In this document: positions 10,641 through 26,019 of the stretch, in pieces
How the letters are laid out: each line of letters opens with the position of its first letter
Numbering within the stretch: position 1 is the stretch's first letter
From: Deinococcus sp. YIM 77859
GTDB taxonomy: Bacteria > Deinococcota > Deinococci > Deinococcales > Deinococcaceae
Length of the DNA: 64,000 nt
Assembly: GCF_000745175.1 (NCBI RefSeq)
Contig: NZ_JQNI01000002.1
Location: forward strand, 1,937,501 to 2,001,500
Reading direction: 5' to 3'
The notes under the pieces: model-generated
Told to the model about the DNA's origin: nothing
The model's input: only the letters and a program-made list of their open reading frames with translations
The model's database searches: none
Translations under genes and position numbers: made by a program

Positions 10641-10864
10641 TCGCCGCCGCCGCCCGCGCTGCTGGCCTCGCCGCCGGACGCGGCTTTGGGCCGCGAGTCC
10701 GTCACGTAGAAGCCGCTGCCACGAAAGGCAATCCCCGGCGTGGAAAGCACGCGTTTGATGGGCGCGCCTGTCTCGGGATGCTGGGTCAGCGGCTCGTCGC
10801 GCATGCTCTGCTTGATCTCATAGAGTTCGCCCGTCTCGATATTCTTGTACACGTACGTCGGCAT
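10637..10864 (-). CDS. FmdB-family small protein lacking the zinc-ribbon cysteines
   Basis: 75 residues. The frame MPTYVYKNIETGELYEI...QSMRDEPLTQ...GFYVTDSR follows the FmdB/CxxC-SSSS family closely, where the usual text is YEYRC-x2-CG ... C-x2-CG. Here all four cysteines are replaced (KNIETG and HPETGAP), so no zinc ribbon can form. ATG 10864 has AGGGAAGCG upstream; an upstream in-frame ATG at 10888 is less likely. Its stop overlaps the protease start. The family's function is unknown; coupling to HtrA suggests an envelope or stress role (inference). Confidence 0.75.
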   Translation of the reverse strand: MPTYVYKNIETGELYEIKQSMRDEPLTQHPETGAPIKRVLSTPGIAFRGSGFYVTDSRPKAASGGEASSAGGGGE

Positions 10865-10976
10865 CGCTTCCCTCTCTCCGCGCGTCAATGTAGCAAGCTT
10901 CCCATGAGAGGGAACGTGAACGTCTTCTCAGGAGAGCTTCCCTTCCTGACGGCTCCGGGTGCCGGCTCCTTCAGCC

Positions 10977-11006
10977 AAAGCCCCCGCCCGATGCCTGGGC
11001 GGGGGC
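10977..11006 (-). terminator. terminator after the acyl-CoA dehydrogenase gene
   Basis: GCCCCCGCCC and GGGCGGGGGC (10997-11006 and 10980-10989, 10-bp perfect arms, 7-nt loop), followed on the minus strand by TTT. Confidence 0.85.
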
Positions 11007-11020
11007 CGGTTCGTGCGGGC

Positions 11021-12859
<1,839 letters not shown>

Positions 12860-12919
12860 CTCTCGTCTCCTCCTCGTGGGGACTGCCCTGAGGGCACCCG
12901 ACAACTGTTGATTGTACTC

Positions 12920-12948
12920 AGTCTAAAACGTTGAGGCGCGAAAGTCAC
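12920..12948 (-). promoter_or_regulatory. promoter of the acyl-CoA dehydrogenase gene
   Basis: GTGACT (12948-12943), 17-bp spacer, TAGACT (12925-12920). Predicted start near 12913 gives a leader of about 55 nt that carries the strong ribosome binding site. Confidence 0.5.
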
Positions 12949-13077
12949 GTGGGCTGATGCACCCTCGGGGATGAGGGGACTGAGCCCTTAAGCAGTTCTT
13001 CAGAGAGTTGAAGAACGCCATCTTTGCCGCAGGGCCTCAAGGAGCTCAAGGACGCTTTCGGGTATTCTGATCCGAAC

Positions 13078-13770
<693 letters not shown>

Positions 13771-13876
13771 ACGGCGGGACGAGCAGCTTTGGTGGCGGCA
13801 AGTCGGTCGGGTGGCCGAGCCCGGAGGGGGGACAAAAGCAGCGGGTGCACGCCCAGCGGATGGCCCCCCGCCGCTC

Positions 13877-14542
<666 letters not shown>

Positions 14543-14618
14543 CCGTGTTGAGCCGGGGAGCGGGGGAACATAAAGAAAGCTTACCGGACCTCTCCTCGTA
14601 GCTGATCGGCGAGCGGCC

Positions 14619-14624
14619 TAGCGT
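14619..14624 (+). promoter_or_regulatory. -10 of leaderless promoter for YbaY-like gene
   Basis: TAGCGT, 6 nt (GAGAGC), ATG 14631. The spacer also contains GAGAG, but too close for a ribosome site. Confidence 0.55.
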
Positions 14625-14630
14625 GAGAGC

Positions 14631-15095
14631 ATGAAGCGACGGACCATCCTCTTGCTGGCGACGCTGCTCGCCACGCCAGCCCTCGCCCAGGGCATCACGA
14701 TCACCCGTCCCAGCACGCCTCCCGCCACCACCCCCACCGCCGTGCCTGCCCTGACGGACGTGCCGGCCGGTTGGCGGGTGGTGAGTGGGCGCATCCGCGC
14801 CCCCCAGGCTGTGCGGCTTCCTGCGGGCAGCACGGTGACTGTCCGCCTAGAAGACATCACCCGGCTGAACGCGCCGCGCACGGCCCTCCTCACCATCAGC
14901 TTTCCCGCCTCCCGCCTCTCCACCCCCTACCAGCTCCAGTTCAACCCCGTTCGCCTGGATTCCCGGCGCGTCTACGCGGTGACGGCCCGTGTCTACGGCC
15001 CACAAGGCCGCCTGCTGTACCGCAGCGCAGCCGCCCAGGAGTTGCCGCCGGGCCGCAACGTGGTGATGGACCTGCGGGTGGTGCCGGTGAGGTGA
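14631..15095 (+). CDS. secreted YbaY/YscW-like beta-sandwich protein
   Basis: 154 residues. Signal peptide at 1-19 ([19 protein letters not shown], cleavage likely after ALA), a Thr/Pro linker, and one domain with the PF09619 pattern: [25 protein letters not shown], then [44 protein letters not shown]. The family includes the YbaY lipoprotein and the YscW secretin pilotin; here no lipobox Cys is present, so it is probably free in the periplasm or envelope. Function in Deinococcus unknown. Single gene. Confidence 0.8.
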   Translation: MKRRTILLLATLLATPALAQGITITRPSTPPATTPTAVPALTDVPAGWRVVSGRIRAPQAVRLPAGSTVTVRLEDITRLNAPRTALLTISFPASRLSTPYQLQFNPVRLDSRRVYAVTARVYGPQGRLLYRSAAAQELPPGRNVVMDLRVVPVR

Positions 15096-15123
15096 GCGGC
15101 GCGAGGCATCCGGGTCAGCCCGC

Positions 15124-15836
<713 letters not shown>

Positions 15837-15840
<4 letters not shown>

Positions 15841-16247
15841 GCTTCCTCCCGCGTTTGGGCCAGTTCGACCAGCGTGCGCGTGAAGGTGTTCAGCGGATAT
15901 CCCGCCGCCTCCGCCAGCGGCACCCAGGCCCAGGCCTCGATTTCCTCGTTGGGGGTGACCTCGCGTTCATCCGTTCGCGCGAAGAAGTCCACCAGCAGCA
16001 GGTGGGCGGGCTTGTGGAATTCCGGACTCAGGACGGCTTCCTGCGTTTGGGCGTAGCGCACGTCCGTGAGCGCGAGGCCCGTTTCCTCGCGGAACTCGCG
16101 CGCTACGGCGGCGGCCAGCGTCTCGCCCCAGTCCACCTTGCCGCCGGGCACGCCCCACAGCCCGCGCCATTTCGTGGTGCGGACAATGAGAACGCGCCCG
16201 TCCGGACCCCACACCAATGCCCCCACGCAAACGACTGGCCTGTCCAT
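15837..16247 (-). CDS. Nudix hydrolase
   Basis: 136 residues. Complete Nudix box [24 protein letters not shown] split here as GGKVDWGE and REFREETG, with the metal-binding Glu residues intact. It hydrolyses a nucleoside diphosphate linked to X; substrate unknown. Deinococcus genomes carry an expanded Nudix set (known). It is translationally coupled to the SDR gene (stop/start overlap), which raises the possibility of a shared nucleotide- or pterin-related pathway, for example dihydroneopterin triphosphate hydrolysis followed by reduction (speculative). Confidence 0.92.
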
Positions 16248-16270
16248 GTGAAGCAGGGTACAGCTCTGCC

Positions 16271-17745
<1,475 letters not shown>

Positions 17746-17749
<4 letters not shown>

Positions 17750-18642
17750 GATCGGGGGCGCCCCCAGGTGTTGACCAGAATGACCCCGGCGATCGCGACC
17801 GCCCCACCGATCACGGTGAGGAGCGTGGGCAGCTCGCCCAGCCACACCCAGGCGATCAGGATGGCGAACACCGGGCTGACGTACAGGAAAGAACTCGTCG
17901 TGCCCGCGCCTACCCGCGCGAGGGCAAAGGTCCAGGTGAGGTACGCGAGCGCCGCGGGGAACAGGCCGATGTAGATCACGGCGAGGTGGGCGGGAAGCGG
18001 TGCCCGCGCCAGTTCGGTTCCGAAGCCGGGCAGGAAGACGAGCAGCGGCAGCGTACCGGTCAGCAGGCTCCAGACCGTGAAGTGCAGGGGCTTGACGCGC
18101 GCGAGCAGTGGCCGCTGAAACACGAAATAGAGGCTGGTGAAGAGGGCCGCCGCCAGGATCAGGAGCGCGCCCCGCGTCCAGGCGAGCCCCTCACCGCTTC
18201 CCAGCACGATCAGCGTCACGCCCGCCAGGCTGACCAGGGTGCCCAGCCATCCAAGCGCGTTCAGCCGCTCACCGCCGAAGCGTGTGGCGAGGAGCGCCGT
18301 CATCACCGGTCCCGCCGCGATGATCAGGCTGGCCGTTCCGGCGGGTACGCTCAGCTCTCCGTAATTGAGACAGACGTGGTAGAGCGTGATGCCGAAAAAG
18401 CTCAGCCCCGCGATCCTGGCGAGGTCTGGGCGTGAAGGCAGCGGCAGGCGCGCGGCCCACGCGTACGCACCCAGCGCCGCCGCCGCCACCAGAAAGCGGT
18501 ACAGGGTGAGGTGCCCCGGCGAAAAGGCCTTGAGGCCCTCCCGAATGCCCGCAAAGGCCGACGCCCAAAACACGATGGTGATCAGAATCGCGCCGAGCGA
18601 GAGGGCATCCAAGCGGCCCGGCTGTGGGGCGCGGCTGGTCAT
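17746..18642 (-). CDS. EamA/DMT family transporter
   Basis: 298 residues with ten predicted membrane spans in two EamA repeats ([18 protein letters not shown] opening, second repeat from about 155). Drug/metabolite transporters of this type usually export amino acids or metabolites; the substrate cannot be told. ATG 18642 has GGGAG 6 nt upstream; the longer frame adds 17 residues unlike the family. Its stop overlaps the start of the ABC fusion gene by ATGA, so the two transporters are co-expressed. Confidence 0.88.
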
Positions 18643-18795
18643 GCTGCGCTCCCAGCACGGCTCACCGGCCAACGGCCGAATCGCCCAGGACAAGGTGTGC
18701 GAGACGGTGCGACGCGAAGAGCTTTGGCCTGGCCACTCATGGCCGCCAGCCTAGCGCGGCGGGTGCATGAGGAGGGGGTCAAGGCGAGCACATCC

Positions 18796-18818
18796 GCTTT
18801 CCGGGATGGCGGGAAAGC
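18796..18818. promoter_or_regulatory. inverted repeat upstream of the hydrophilin-like gene
   Basis: GCTTTCC (18796-18802) and GGAAAGC (18812-18818), 9-nt gap, ending 21 nt before ATG 18840 and just before the GGAGG ribosome site. It may be an operator or a leader hairpin. Confidence 0.35.
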
Positions 18819-18839
18819 ATAGGCACCGGAGGTTCCCGC

Positions 18840-19136
18840 ATGGATGAGAAGAGACGCGGTGAGACAGCGTCCTACATGGGTGCGACGCCGAACACGCCCG
18901 ACACGAACAGCAACCTCGATGTCAGCCAGCAGGGCGGCACCACTCCGGCGGACCGGCGGGCCACACAGGAGATCGTGGAGCAGCACGCAGAATCCGGCGG
19001 TCTGTCCAGCGGGATGACCGGTCAGAGTGATCCCGCTCGGCAGATGGACAACAGTGGGATGCTGCGGCCGGCGGGTCAGGGGCAGGACGCCGACCTCATC
19101 GGGGCGAGTGGCGACGACCGCAACGAGGAGCGCTAG
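18840..19136 (+). CDS. small hydrophilic, probably disordered protein (hydrophilin-like)
   Basis: 98 residues, 13 percent glycine, rich in D, E, Q, S, T, N; almost no bulky hydrophobic residues and no Cys or Trp. No domain is recognised. This composition is that of hydrophilins and LEA-like proteins that protect against water loss (established for the class; inference here). ATG 18840 has GGAGG 7 nt upstream. It precedes a membrane-anchored SRPBCC gene; a second gene of the same style is at 49408. Confidence 0.75.
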   Translation: MDEKRRGETASYMGATPNTPDTNSNLDVSQQGGTTPADRRATQEIVEQHAESGGLSSGMTGQSDPARQMDNSGMLRPAGQGQDADLIGASGDDRNEER

Positions 19137-19209
19137 GCTAGGGCCACCCCCTTCTCACCATTAAATGTGGCTTGGGGAAGGGTTCACCCGGAAAATGAGA
19201 GCGCGGCCC

Positions 19210-19215
19210 TACACT
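19210..19215 (+). promoter_or_regulatory. -10 of the SRPBCC gene promoter
   Basis: TACACT, followed 22 nt later by ATG 19238 with GGAGG at 19227-19231, so this transcript has a short conventional leader. Confidence 0.4.
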
Positions 19216-19237
19216 GCGGCGCAGCGGAGGAAAACCT

Positions 19238-19921
19238 ATGAGCGCAAATATGGACAACTCGAAGAGCAAGGAAGGCAGCAAGAGCATGGACCAGGGGCGC
19301 TTGATCAGTGGGGCCGCTGGCGGCGCGCTGCTGCTGATGGGGCTCAGGCGCGGCGGGGTGCTGGGTCTGGGGCTGGCGGCGGTGGGGGGCTACCTCGCCT
19401 ACCGCGCCGCGACCGGCAATGACCCGGTGATGGCCGCGGCGGGGCTGAGCGGCAACACGAACGCCGCCAAGCCGATTTTCGTGGAGCACAGCGTGGTGAT
19501 TGATCGCCCTGCCCAACAGGTGTACGCCTACTGGCGGAACCTGGAAAACCTGCCCCGCATCATGAGCCATCTGGAAAGCGTGACGGTGCTCGACGAGCGC
19601 CGCAGCCGCTGGGTGGCCAAGGCACCCCTCGGCACACACGTCGAGTGGGAAGCCGAGATTGTGAACGACAAGCCCGGTGAGCGGATCGGCTGGCATTCCC
19701 TCCCCGGTGCGACGGTGGACAATGCGGGCAGCGTGCAGTTTGAAAGCCTGCCCAACGGCGGCACGCGCGTTCACGTCGCCCTCTCCTACCGTCCGCCGGC
19801 CGGGGCGCTGGGGGCGGCGGTGGCCAAGCTGTTCGGTGAGGAACCCAGCCAGCAGATCGCCGACGACCTCCAGAACTTCAAACAGACCTTTGAGGGCACA
19901 CATCCTCAGGCACAGGCCTAA
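19238..19921 (+). CDS. SRPBCC (polyketide cyclase/dehydrase-like) protein with N-terminal hydrophobic segment
   Basis: 227 residues. A Ser/Lys-rich start is followed by a glycine-rich hydrophobic region (about 22-60, [13 protein letters not shown] and [18 protein letters not shown]), probably one or two membrane helices, then a START/SRPBCC domain (about 85-210: [57 protein letters not shown]). The family binds lipids or hydrophobic ligands; related Deinococcus and Proteobacteria proteins are annotated as cyclase/dehydrase. Function unknown. Strong hairpin follows. Confidence 0.82.
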   Translation: MSANMDNSKSKEGSKSMDQGRLISGAAGGALLLMGLRRGGVLGLGLAAVGGYLAYRAATGNDPVMAAAGLSGNTNAAKPIFVEHSVVIDRPAQQVYAYWRNLENLPRIMSHLESVTVLDERRSRWVAKAPLGTHVEWEAEIVNDKPGERIGWHSLPGATVDNAGSVQFESLPNGGTRVHVALSYRPPAGALGAAVAKLFGEEPSQQIADDLQNFKQTFEGTHPQAQA

Positions 19922-19933
19922 GGGCACCCCGGA

Positions 19934-19963
19934 AGAGGCGGCCTCCCCAAGGAGGCCGCCTCT
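19934..19963. terminator. bidirectional terminator hairpin
   Basis: AGAGGCGGCCTCC and GGAGGCCGCCTCT, 13-bp perfect arms with a 4-nt loop, between two convergent genes. No T tract, as is common for hairpins in this GC-rich genome. Confidence 0.75.
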
Positions 19964-19982
19964 ACTCGCGTCCTGCGCGGCG

Positions 19983-20441
19983 TTAGAACGTCAGGTCGTA
20001 GTTGTGAAAGGGGGTACCGCGCTGGACGACCTGGCCGTCTTGCACCAGGTTCCAGCCCTTGCTGAGGCCCGTAAAGGTGCCGACGACATTGCTGCTGGTG
20101 TACACCAGGGTCTTGCCGTTCGACTGGGTGCGCGTCTCGCCCGAGTCGTACTGCCGGTTACCGTTGCTGTCCACGTAGGCGATCACCTCGTAGCCACCGT
20201 CGCGGGGCGAGGGGGGCAGGCTGATCGCGTAGATGCCCTTGTCGGTAGGCGTGACCGCGAACTGTTCGACCGTCTCGTTGGTGGTGCCGCCAAAGGTGAC
20301 GCCCCGGAGGGCCAGACGGACCGTGCCCTGACCCACCGGAGCGTTGGAGATATCGCCCGTCACGTCCCCATTGGGCACCCCAAAGGTGCTGCACGAGGCG
20401 AGGGCCAGTGGAAGCGTCAGGAACGCAAGAAGTCTTTTCAT
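19983..20441 (-). CDS. putative lipoprotein, unknown function
   Basis: 152 residues. Lipoprotein signal at 1-17 with lipobox LALASC (Cys17). The mature part is beta-rich (GQGTVRLALRGVTFGGTTNETVEQFAVT, YAISLPPSPRDGGYEVIAYVDSNGNRQYD), reminiscent of a carboxypeptidase-regulatory-like Ig fold with a D-x-N-G-N-x-x-D calcium-loop-like stretch (DSNGNRQYD). I do not recognise the family. TACCGT lies 8 nt before ATG 20441 and AAGGCGG overlaps that spacer. Confidence 0.75.
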   Translation of the reverse strand: MKRLLAFLTLPLALASCSTFGVPNGDVTGDISNAPVGQGTVRLALRGVTFGGTTNETVEQFAVTPTDKGIYAISLPPSPRDGGYEVIAYVDSNGNRQYDSGETRTQSNGKTLVYTSSNVVGTFTGLSKGWNLVQDGQVVQRGTPFHNYDLTF

Positions 20442-20522
20442 ACCGCCTTACGGTACGTTCTTCGGTGTGGGGCCGGTTCAGTGCTTCCTCAACCAAGCCC
20501 TAAAGGTTCCATCAGGGACCGG

Positions 20523-20816
20523 TCAGCCGAGCTCCTCGGCCCCCGTCTCGATCACCGTGAGCGAACGCAGGGTCGCGCCCTGGTGCCAGCCATACTGCGG
20601 GTTGTGAAGCCCTAGCACTTCGGCGATGGCGCGGGCGGTCGCCTGGTCCGGTTCGCCGTCCAGACAGAACAGCAGGAACTTGCGCCCGCCCGGCGCGATA
20701 CGAATAAAGAGGTCCTCACCCAGTTCGAGCTGTTGGGTGCGGCCCAGCTGAGCAGCCCGGCGCTGGGCGTACCGCAGGGCGTCGCGGATGCGAACAGTGA
20801 CGGTCGGGTGGCTCAT
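20523..20816 (-). CDS. conserved small hypothetical protein
   Basis: 97 residues, soluble, no Cys except one ([12 protein letters not shown]). Sequence [44 protein letters not shown] suggests an alpha/beta fold. Not recognised. It overlaps the TetR gene stop by ATGA (20813-20816), so it is translated together with that regulator and could be a co-regulator or simply carried along. Confidence 0.7.
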   Translation of the reverse strand: MSHPTVTVRIRDALRYAQRRAAQLGRTQQLELGEDLFIRIAPGGRKFLLFCLDGEPDQATARAIAEVLGLHNPQYGWHQGATLRSLTVIETGAEELG

Positions 20817-21436
20817 GGCGTTTCTGGCGCTCGCAGGCCGCCCAGCAGCATGTCGGCGTACCGCTCCGCCACGTCGCGGGGCGTCATGGTCCCCCCGGGC
20901 CGGTACCAGGTGTAGGTCCAATTCACGGCGGACAGAATGAGGTTGGCCGTCATCTTAACGTCGAGATCAGCTCGAAAGCGGCCTTCTTGGAGGCCCTGGC
21001 GAATCAGATCGCGGTAAAAGGCATCGATGGTGTCGCGCCAGGTCGTGACGCGGGCGTAGGCCTCCGGCGAGAGGTGTTTCCACTCATGAAAGAAGACCGT
21101 CGCACTTTCCATGTTGTCCGCGACCACGCGGATATGCCGGTACATCGCCTCGCGCAGCTTCTGCTCGGCGGGAAGCGGCACGTCGCGCAGCGTCAAGAGG
21201 GCCTCATCAAACTGCCGTGCAGCCCGCTGCACGATCTCCACGAGCAGTTCCTCCTTGCCGCTGATGTGCGCGTACAGGCTCCCCCCCTGCATGCCCAGCT
21301 CTCCCGCGAGGTCACGCATGCTGGTCGCGTGGTAGCCGCGCTCGGAAAAGAGGCGGCTGGCGACGTCGTGGATCTGCTCACGGCGGGTTCTGGCCGGGGC
21401 TTCGGGCGCGGGAAGATCGGGGGAGCGGTCCATCAT
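20813..21436 (-). CDS. TetR family regulator (TetR_C_33 / KstR2-like C-terminus)
   Basis: 207 residues. N-terminal HTH at about 20-65 ([43 protein letters not shown]). The C-terminal half ([57 protein letters not shown]) resembles regulators of fatty acid, phenylacetate or steroid acyl-CoA catabolism, which bind acyl-CoA. Start is ATG 21436 or the adjacent ATG 21433. It is divergent from hisC, but its real targets are more likely lipid genes elsewhere, such as the acyl-CoA dehydrogenase at 11021 (inference). Confidence 0.88.
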   Translation of the reverse strand: MMDRSPDLPAPEAPARTRREQIHDVASRLFSERGYHATSMRDLAGELGMQGGSLYAHISGKEELLVEIVQRAARQFDEALLTLRDVPLPAEQKLREAMYRHIRVVADNMESATVFFHEWKHLSPEAYARVTTWRDTIDAFYRDLIRQGLQEGRFRADLDVKMTANLILSAVNWTYTWYRPGGTMTPRDVAERYADMLLGGLRAPETP

Positions 21437-21504
21437 GGCAAGGGCGCAGGCAGCGCGTGCGTGGATGCAGCCTAGCACGCAGACCAGCGAACGTCCGTTT
21501 GATC

Positions 21505-21570
21505 CGGCTTCCGGTTGAAGCCCGACCGGCGGAAGAAGGACGGATTCCAGAATGGAGTGACCGGAAGCCG
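21505..21570. promoter_or_regulatory. split inverted repeat between TetR and hisC
   Basis: CGGCTTCCGGT (21505-21515) and ACCGGAAGCCG (21560-21570), 11-bp arms 44 bp apart; each arm is itself near-palindromic around TTCCGG or CCGGAA. Two copies of a regulator site in opposite orientation would explain it. Confidence 0.4.
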
Positions 21571-21598
21571 TTTGGGATGGCTGGACGAGGCGGCGCTT

Positions 21599-22717
<1,119 letters not shown>

Positions 22718-22768
22718 CACGGGGCTACCCGGGCACCGGGTCGGTGCGCGAGCGTGGTCTCACCCCCT

Positions 22769-23068
22769 ATGGATCCCTTCATCCCCCCACCCGACTTTCC
22801 GCCCCGCTCCCCGCTTGTGCGCGGCTGTACAGCGTGCGGCGCGTGCTGCGCAGCGCCTGACATCCACGCCCTGGGCAAGCCGCTGGGGGTGGTTTGCCGG
22901 CACCTCGGCCGGGACTGCCTCTGCGGGATCTATGCCGCCCGCCCCGCCGTCTGCCGCAACTACCAGCCCGACTGGGTCTGCGGCGAGGTCGCCCCTTTGC
23001 CCACGCTCGAGGCGCGGGTGCGGCGGTTTCTGGAGATCTACGGGCTAGAGGAGGAGCGCTCGCCCTAG
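22769..23068 (+). CDS. YkgJ family cysteine-cluster protein
   Basis: 99 residues with eight Cys in the pattern GCTACGACC ... VCRHLG-RDCLCGIYAARPAVCRNY ... WVCGE, typical of the YkgJ/CxxCxxCC family, thought to bind zinc or an iron-sulfur cluster. Function unknown. ATG 22769 is preferred; GTG 22754 would add five residues. It follows hisC by 52 nt and overlaps the convergent chrA stop by 4 bp. Confidence 0.85.
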   Translation: MDPFIPPPDFPPRSPLVRGCTACGACCAAPDIHALGKPLGVVCRHLGRDCLCGIYAARPAVCRNYQPDWVCGEVAPLPTLEARVRRFLEIYGLEEERSP

Positions 23069-24225
23069 AACAGGGCCTCGCCGGCGGCCGCACAACCGCC
23101 CACCACCCCCCAGGCGGGCACTCGACCCGCCGTCAGGGCGGCGTAGGCCAGCAGCGCCAGCGCGGCCTGAGCGGGGCCCTGAATGCCCGACGTGAACACC
23201 GGAGTGTAGAGCGCTGCGAGCAGGAGACCCACCACGCCCGCATTCAGGCCGGCGAGCGCCGAGCGAATGGAGGACTGCGCCGCCAGCCGTGCCCAAAAGG
23301 GCAGCGCGCCGACCATCAGCAGCGCACCGGGCAAAAACACCGCCAGGGTGGCGACCAGGGCACCCTGCCCGGCGGGCAGTGCCGTCTGAGCGCCGCCCAG
23401 GTAGGTGGCAAAGGTAAACAGGGGTCCGGGAACGGCATTGGCTGCCCCGTAGCCCGCCACAAAGGTCTGATGCGACAGAAACTGCGGAACGAGCCCGGCT
23501 TCCAGCAGCGGCAACACCACGTGGCCGCCCCCGAACACGAGCGCTCCCGCGCGAAAGGTGGCAGCGGCCAGAGCCCAGCCGGGTCCCAGGGGCGCGAGCA
23601 GGGGCAGCAGCAGCAGACCGGCCCCGGCAGCCAGCAGCAGGGCCAGGCCCAGTCGCCGTGAGACCGGCACCCCCGGCAGGTGCGCGGCGTTTGGTGCCCC
23701 GCCGGGAACGCTGCGCCAGCCGACGAACGCGCACAGCAGCAGCGCCGCGACCTGTGCGCCTGCTCCCGGCACCAGCAGCAGGGCCGCCGCGGTCCCCAGC
23801 GCGAGGGCCGCCCGCAGCCGGTCCGTCACCAGGGTGGTCCACATCCCGGCCACCGCCTGTGCGACCACGGCCACAGCCGCCACCTTGAGCCCCGCGAGCC
23901 ATCCGGCCTCCATTTCGGGCCGCAGGTGCGTGATGCCCAGCGCGAAAGCGAACATGAGAAGCGCGCTGGGCAGGGTAAAGCCCGTCCAGGCGGCCAAGAG
24001 GCCCGGCCAGCCCCCCCGCAGCAGCCCCAGGCTAAGCCCCACCTGACTGCTGGCCGGCCCCGGCAGAAACTGCGCGAGCGCCACGAGATCGGCGTAGCCT
24101 GCCTCGCTGATCCAACGGCGCCGCTCCACGAGTTCTGCGCGGAAATACCCGAGGTGCGCGACCGGTCCCCCGAAACTGGTGAGGCCCAGCCGCAGGAAGA
24201 CGAGAAAGACCTCCAGCGTTCGCAT
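23065..24225 (-). CDS. chrA: chromate transporter (ChrA, two-domain)
   Basis: 386 residues with two homologous CHR halves, about ten spans. First half has FLRLGLTSFGGPVAHLGYF, ALAQFLPGPASSQVGLSLG; second half repeats GALVFGGGHVVLPLLEAGLV and GYGAANAVPGPLFTFATYLG. It exports chromate, or more generally couples oxyanion movement to the membrane potential. TAGACT (24240-24235) lies 9 nt before ATG 24225, a near-leaderless start. No ChrB regulator adjacent. Confidence 0.92.
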   Translation of the reverse strand: MRTLEVFLVFLRLGLTSFGGPVAHLGYFRAELVERRRWISEAGYADLVALAQFLPGPASSQVGLSLGLLRGGWPGLLAAWTGFTLPSALLMFAFALGITHLRPEMEAGWLAGLKVAAVAVVAQAVAGMWTTLVTDRLRAALALGTAAALLLVPGAGAQVAALLLCAFVGWRSVPGGAPNAAHLPGVPVSRRLGLALLLAAGAGLLLLPLLAPLGPGWALAAATFRAGALVFGGGHVVLPLLEAGLVPQFLSHQTFVAGYGAANAVPGPLFTFATYLGGAQTALPAGQGALVATLAVFLPGALLMVGALPFWARLAAQSSIRSALAGLNAGVVGLLLAALYTPVFTSGIQGPAQAALALLAYAALTAGRVPAWGVVGGCAAAGEALF

Positions 24226-24263
24226 CTGGAGGTCAGTCTACGGGGGACCCGGAGCTCGGGCGC

Positions 24264-25358
<1,095 letters not shown>

Positions 25359-25451
25359 TGGGGGCCTCCTTGTGTGGGTGCGGAATGCTGGGCGGGAGGG
25401 ATCTAGCCTAGTTCCCCCGAGCGGCCAGAGCGCCGAACCGGGACGCGGTGC

Positions 25452-25468
25452 AACGCTCGGCAAGCGTT
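25452..25468. promoter_or_regulatory. inverted repeat upstream of the peroxiredoxin promoter
   Basis: AACGCT, 5 nt, AGCGTT: perfect 6-bp arms lying 24 bp upstream of the peroxiredoxin -10 (25493-25498), covering the -35 region. Candidate site for an activator or repressor. Confidence 0.4.
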
Positions 25469-25492
25469 CGTGCAGGGGGCGGCCCCGCCCGC

Positions 25493-25498
25493 TAGCAT
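25493..25498 (+). promoter_or_regulatory. -10 of leaderless promoter for peroxiredoxin
   Basis: TAGCAT, 6 nt (GGCGTC), ATG 25505. Confidence 0.55.
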
Positions 25499-25504
25499 GG
25501 CGTC

Positions 25505-25960
<456 letters not shown>

Positions 25961-26007
25961 ACCCCGACTGCGCCACTCGGCGGATGCATCCCCACTCCCC
26001 GCTGCCC

Positions 26008-26013
26008 TAGCTT
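26008..26013 (+). promoter_or_regulatory. -10 of leaderless promoter for the ABC exporter operon
   Basis: TAGCTT, 6 nt (GAGGGG), ATG 26020. GAGGGG could be mistaken for a ribosome site but abuts the start codon. Confidence 0.55.
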
Positions 26014-26019
26014 GAGGGG

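Noticed and set aside
13024..13077. N-terminal extension of the Crp-family gene from TTG 13024
   Set aside because: The -10 TATTCT lies inside it, and the extension does not align with the family N-terminus.
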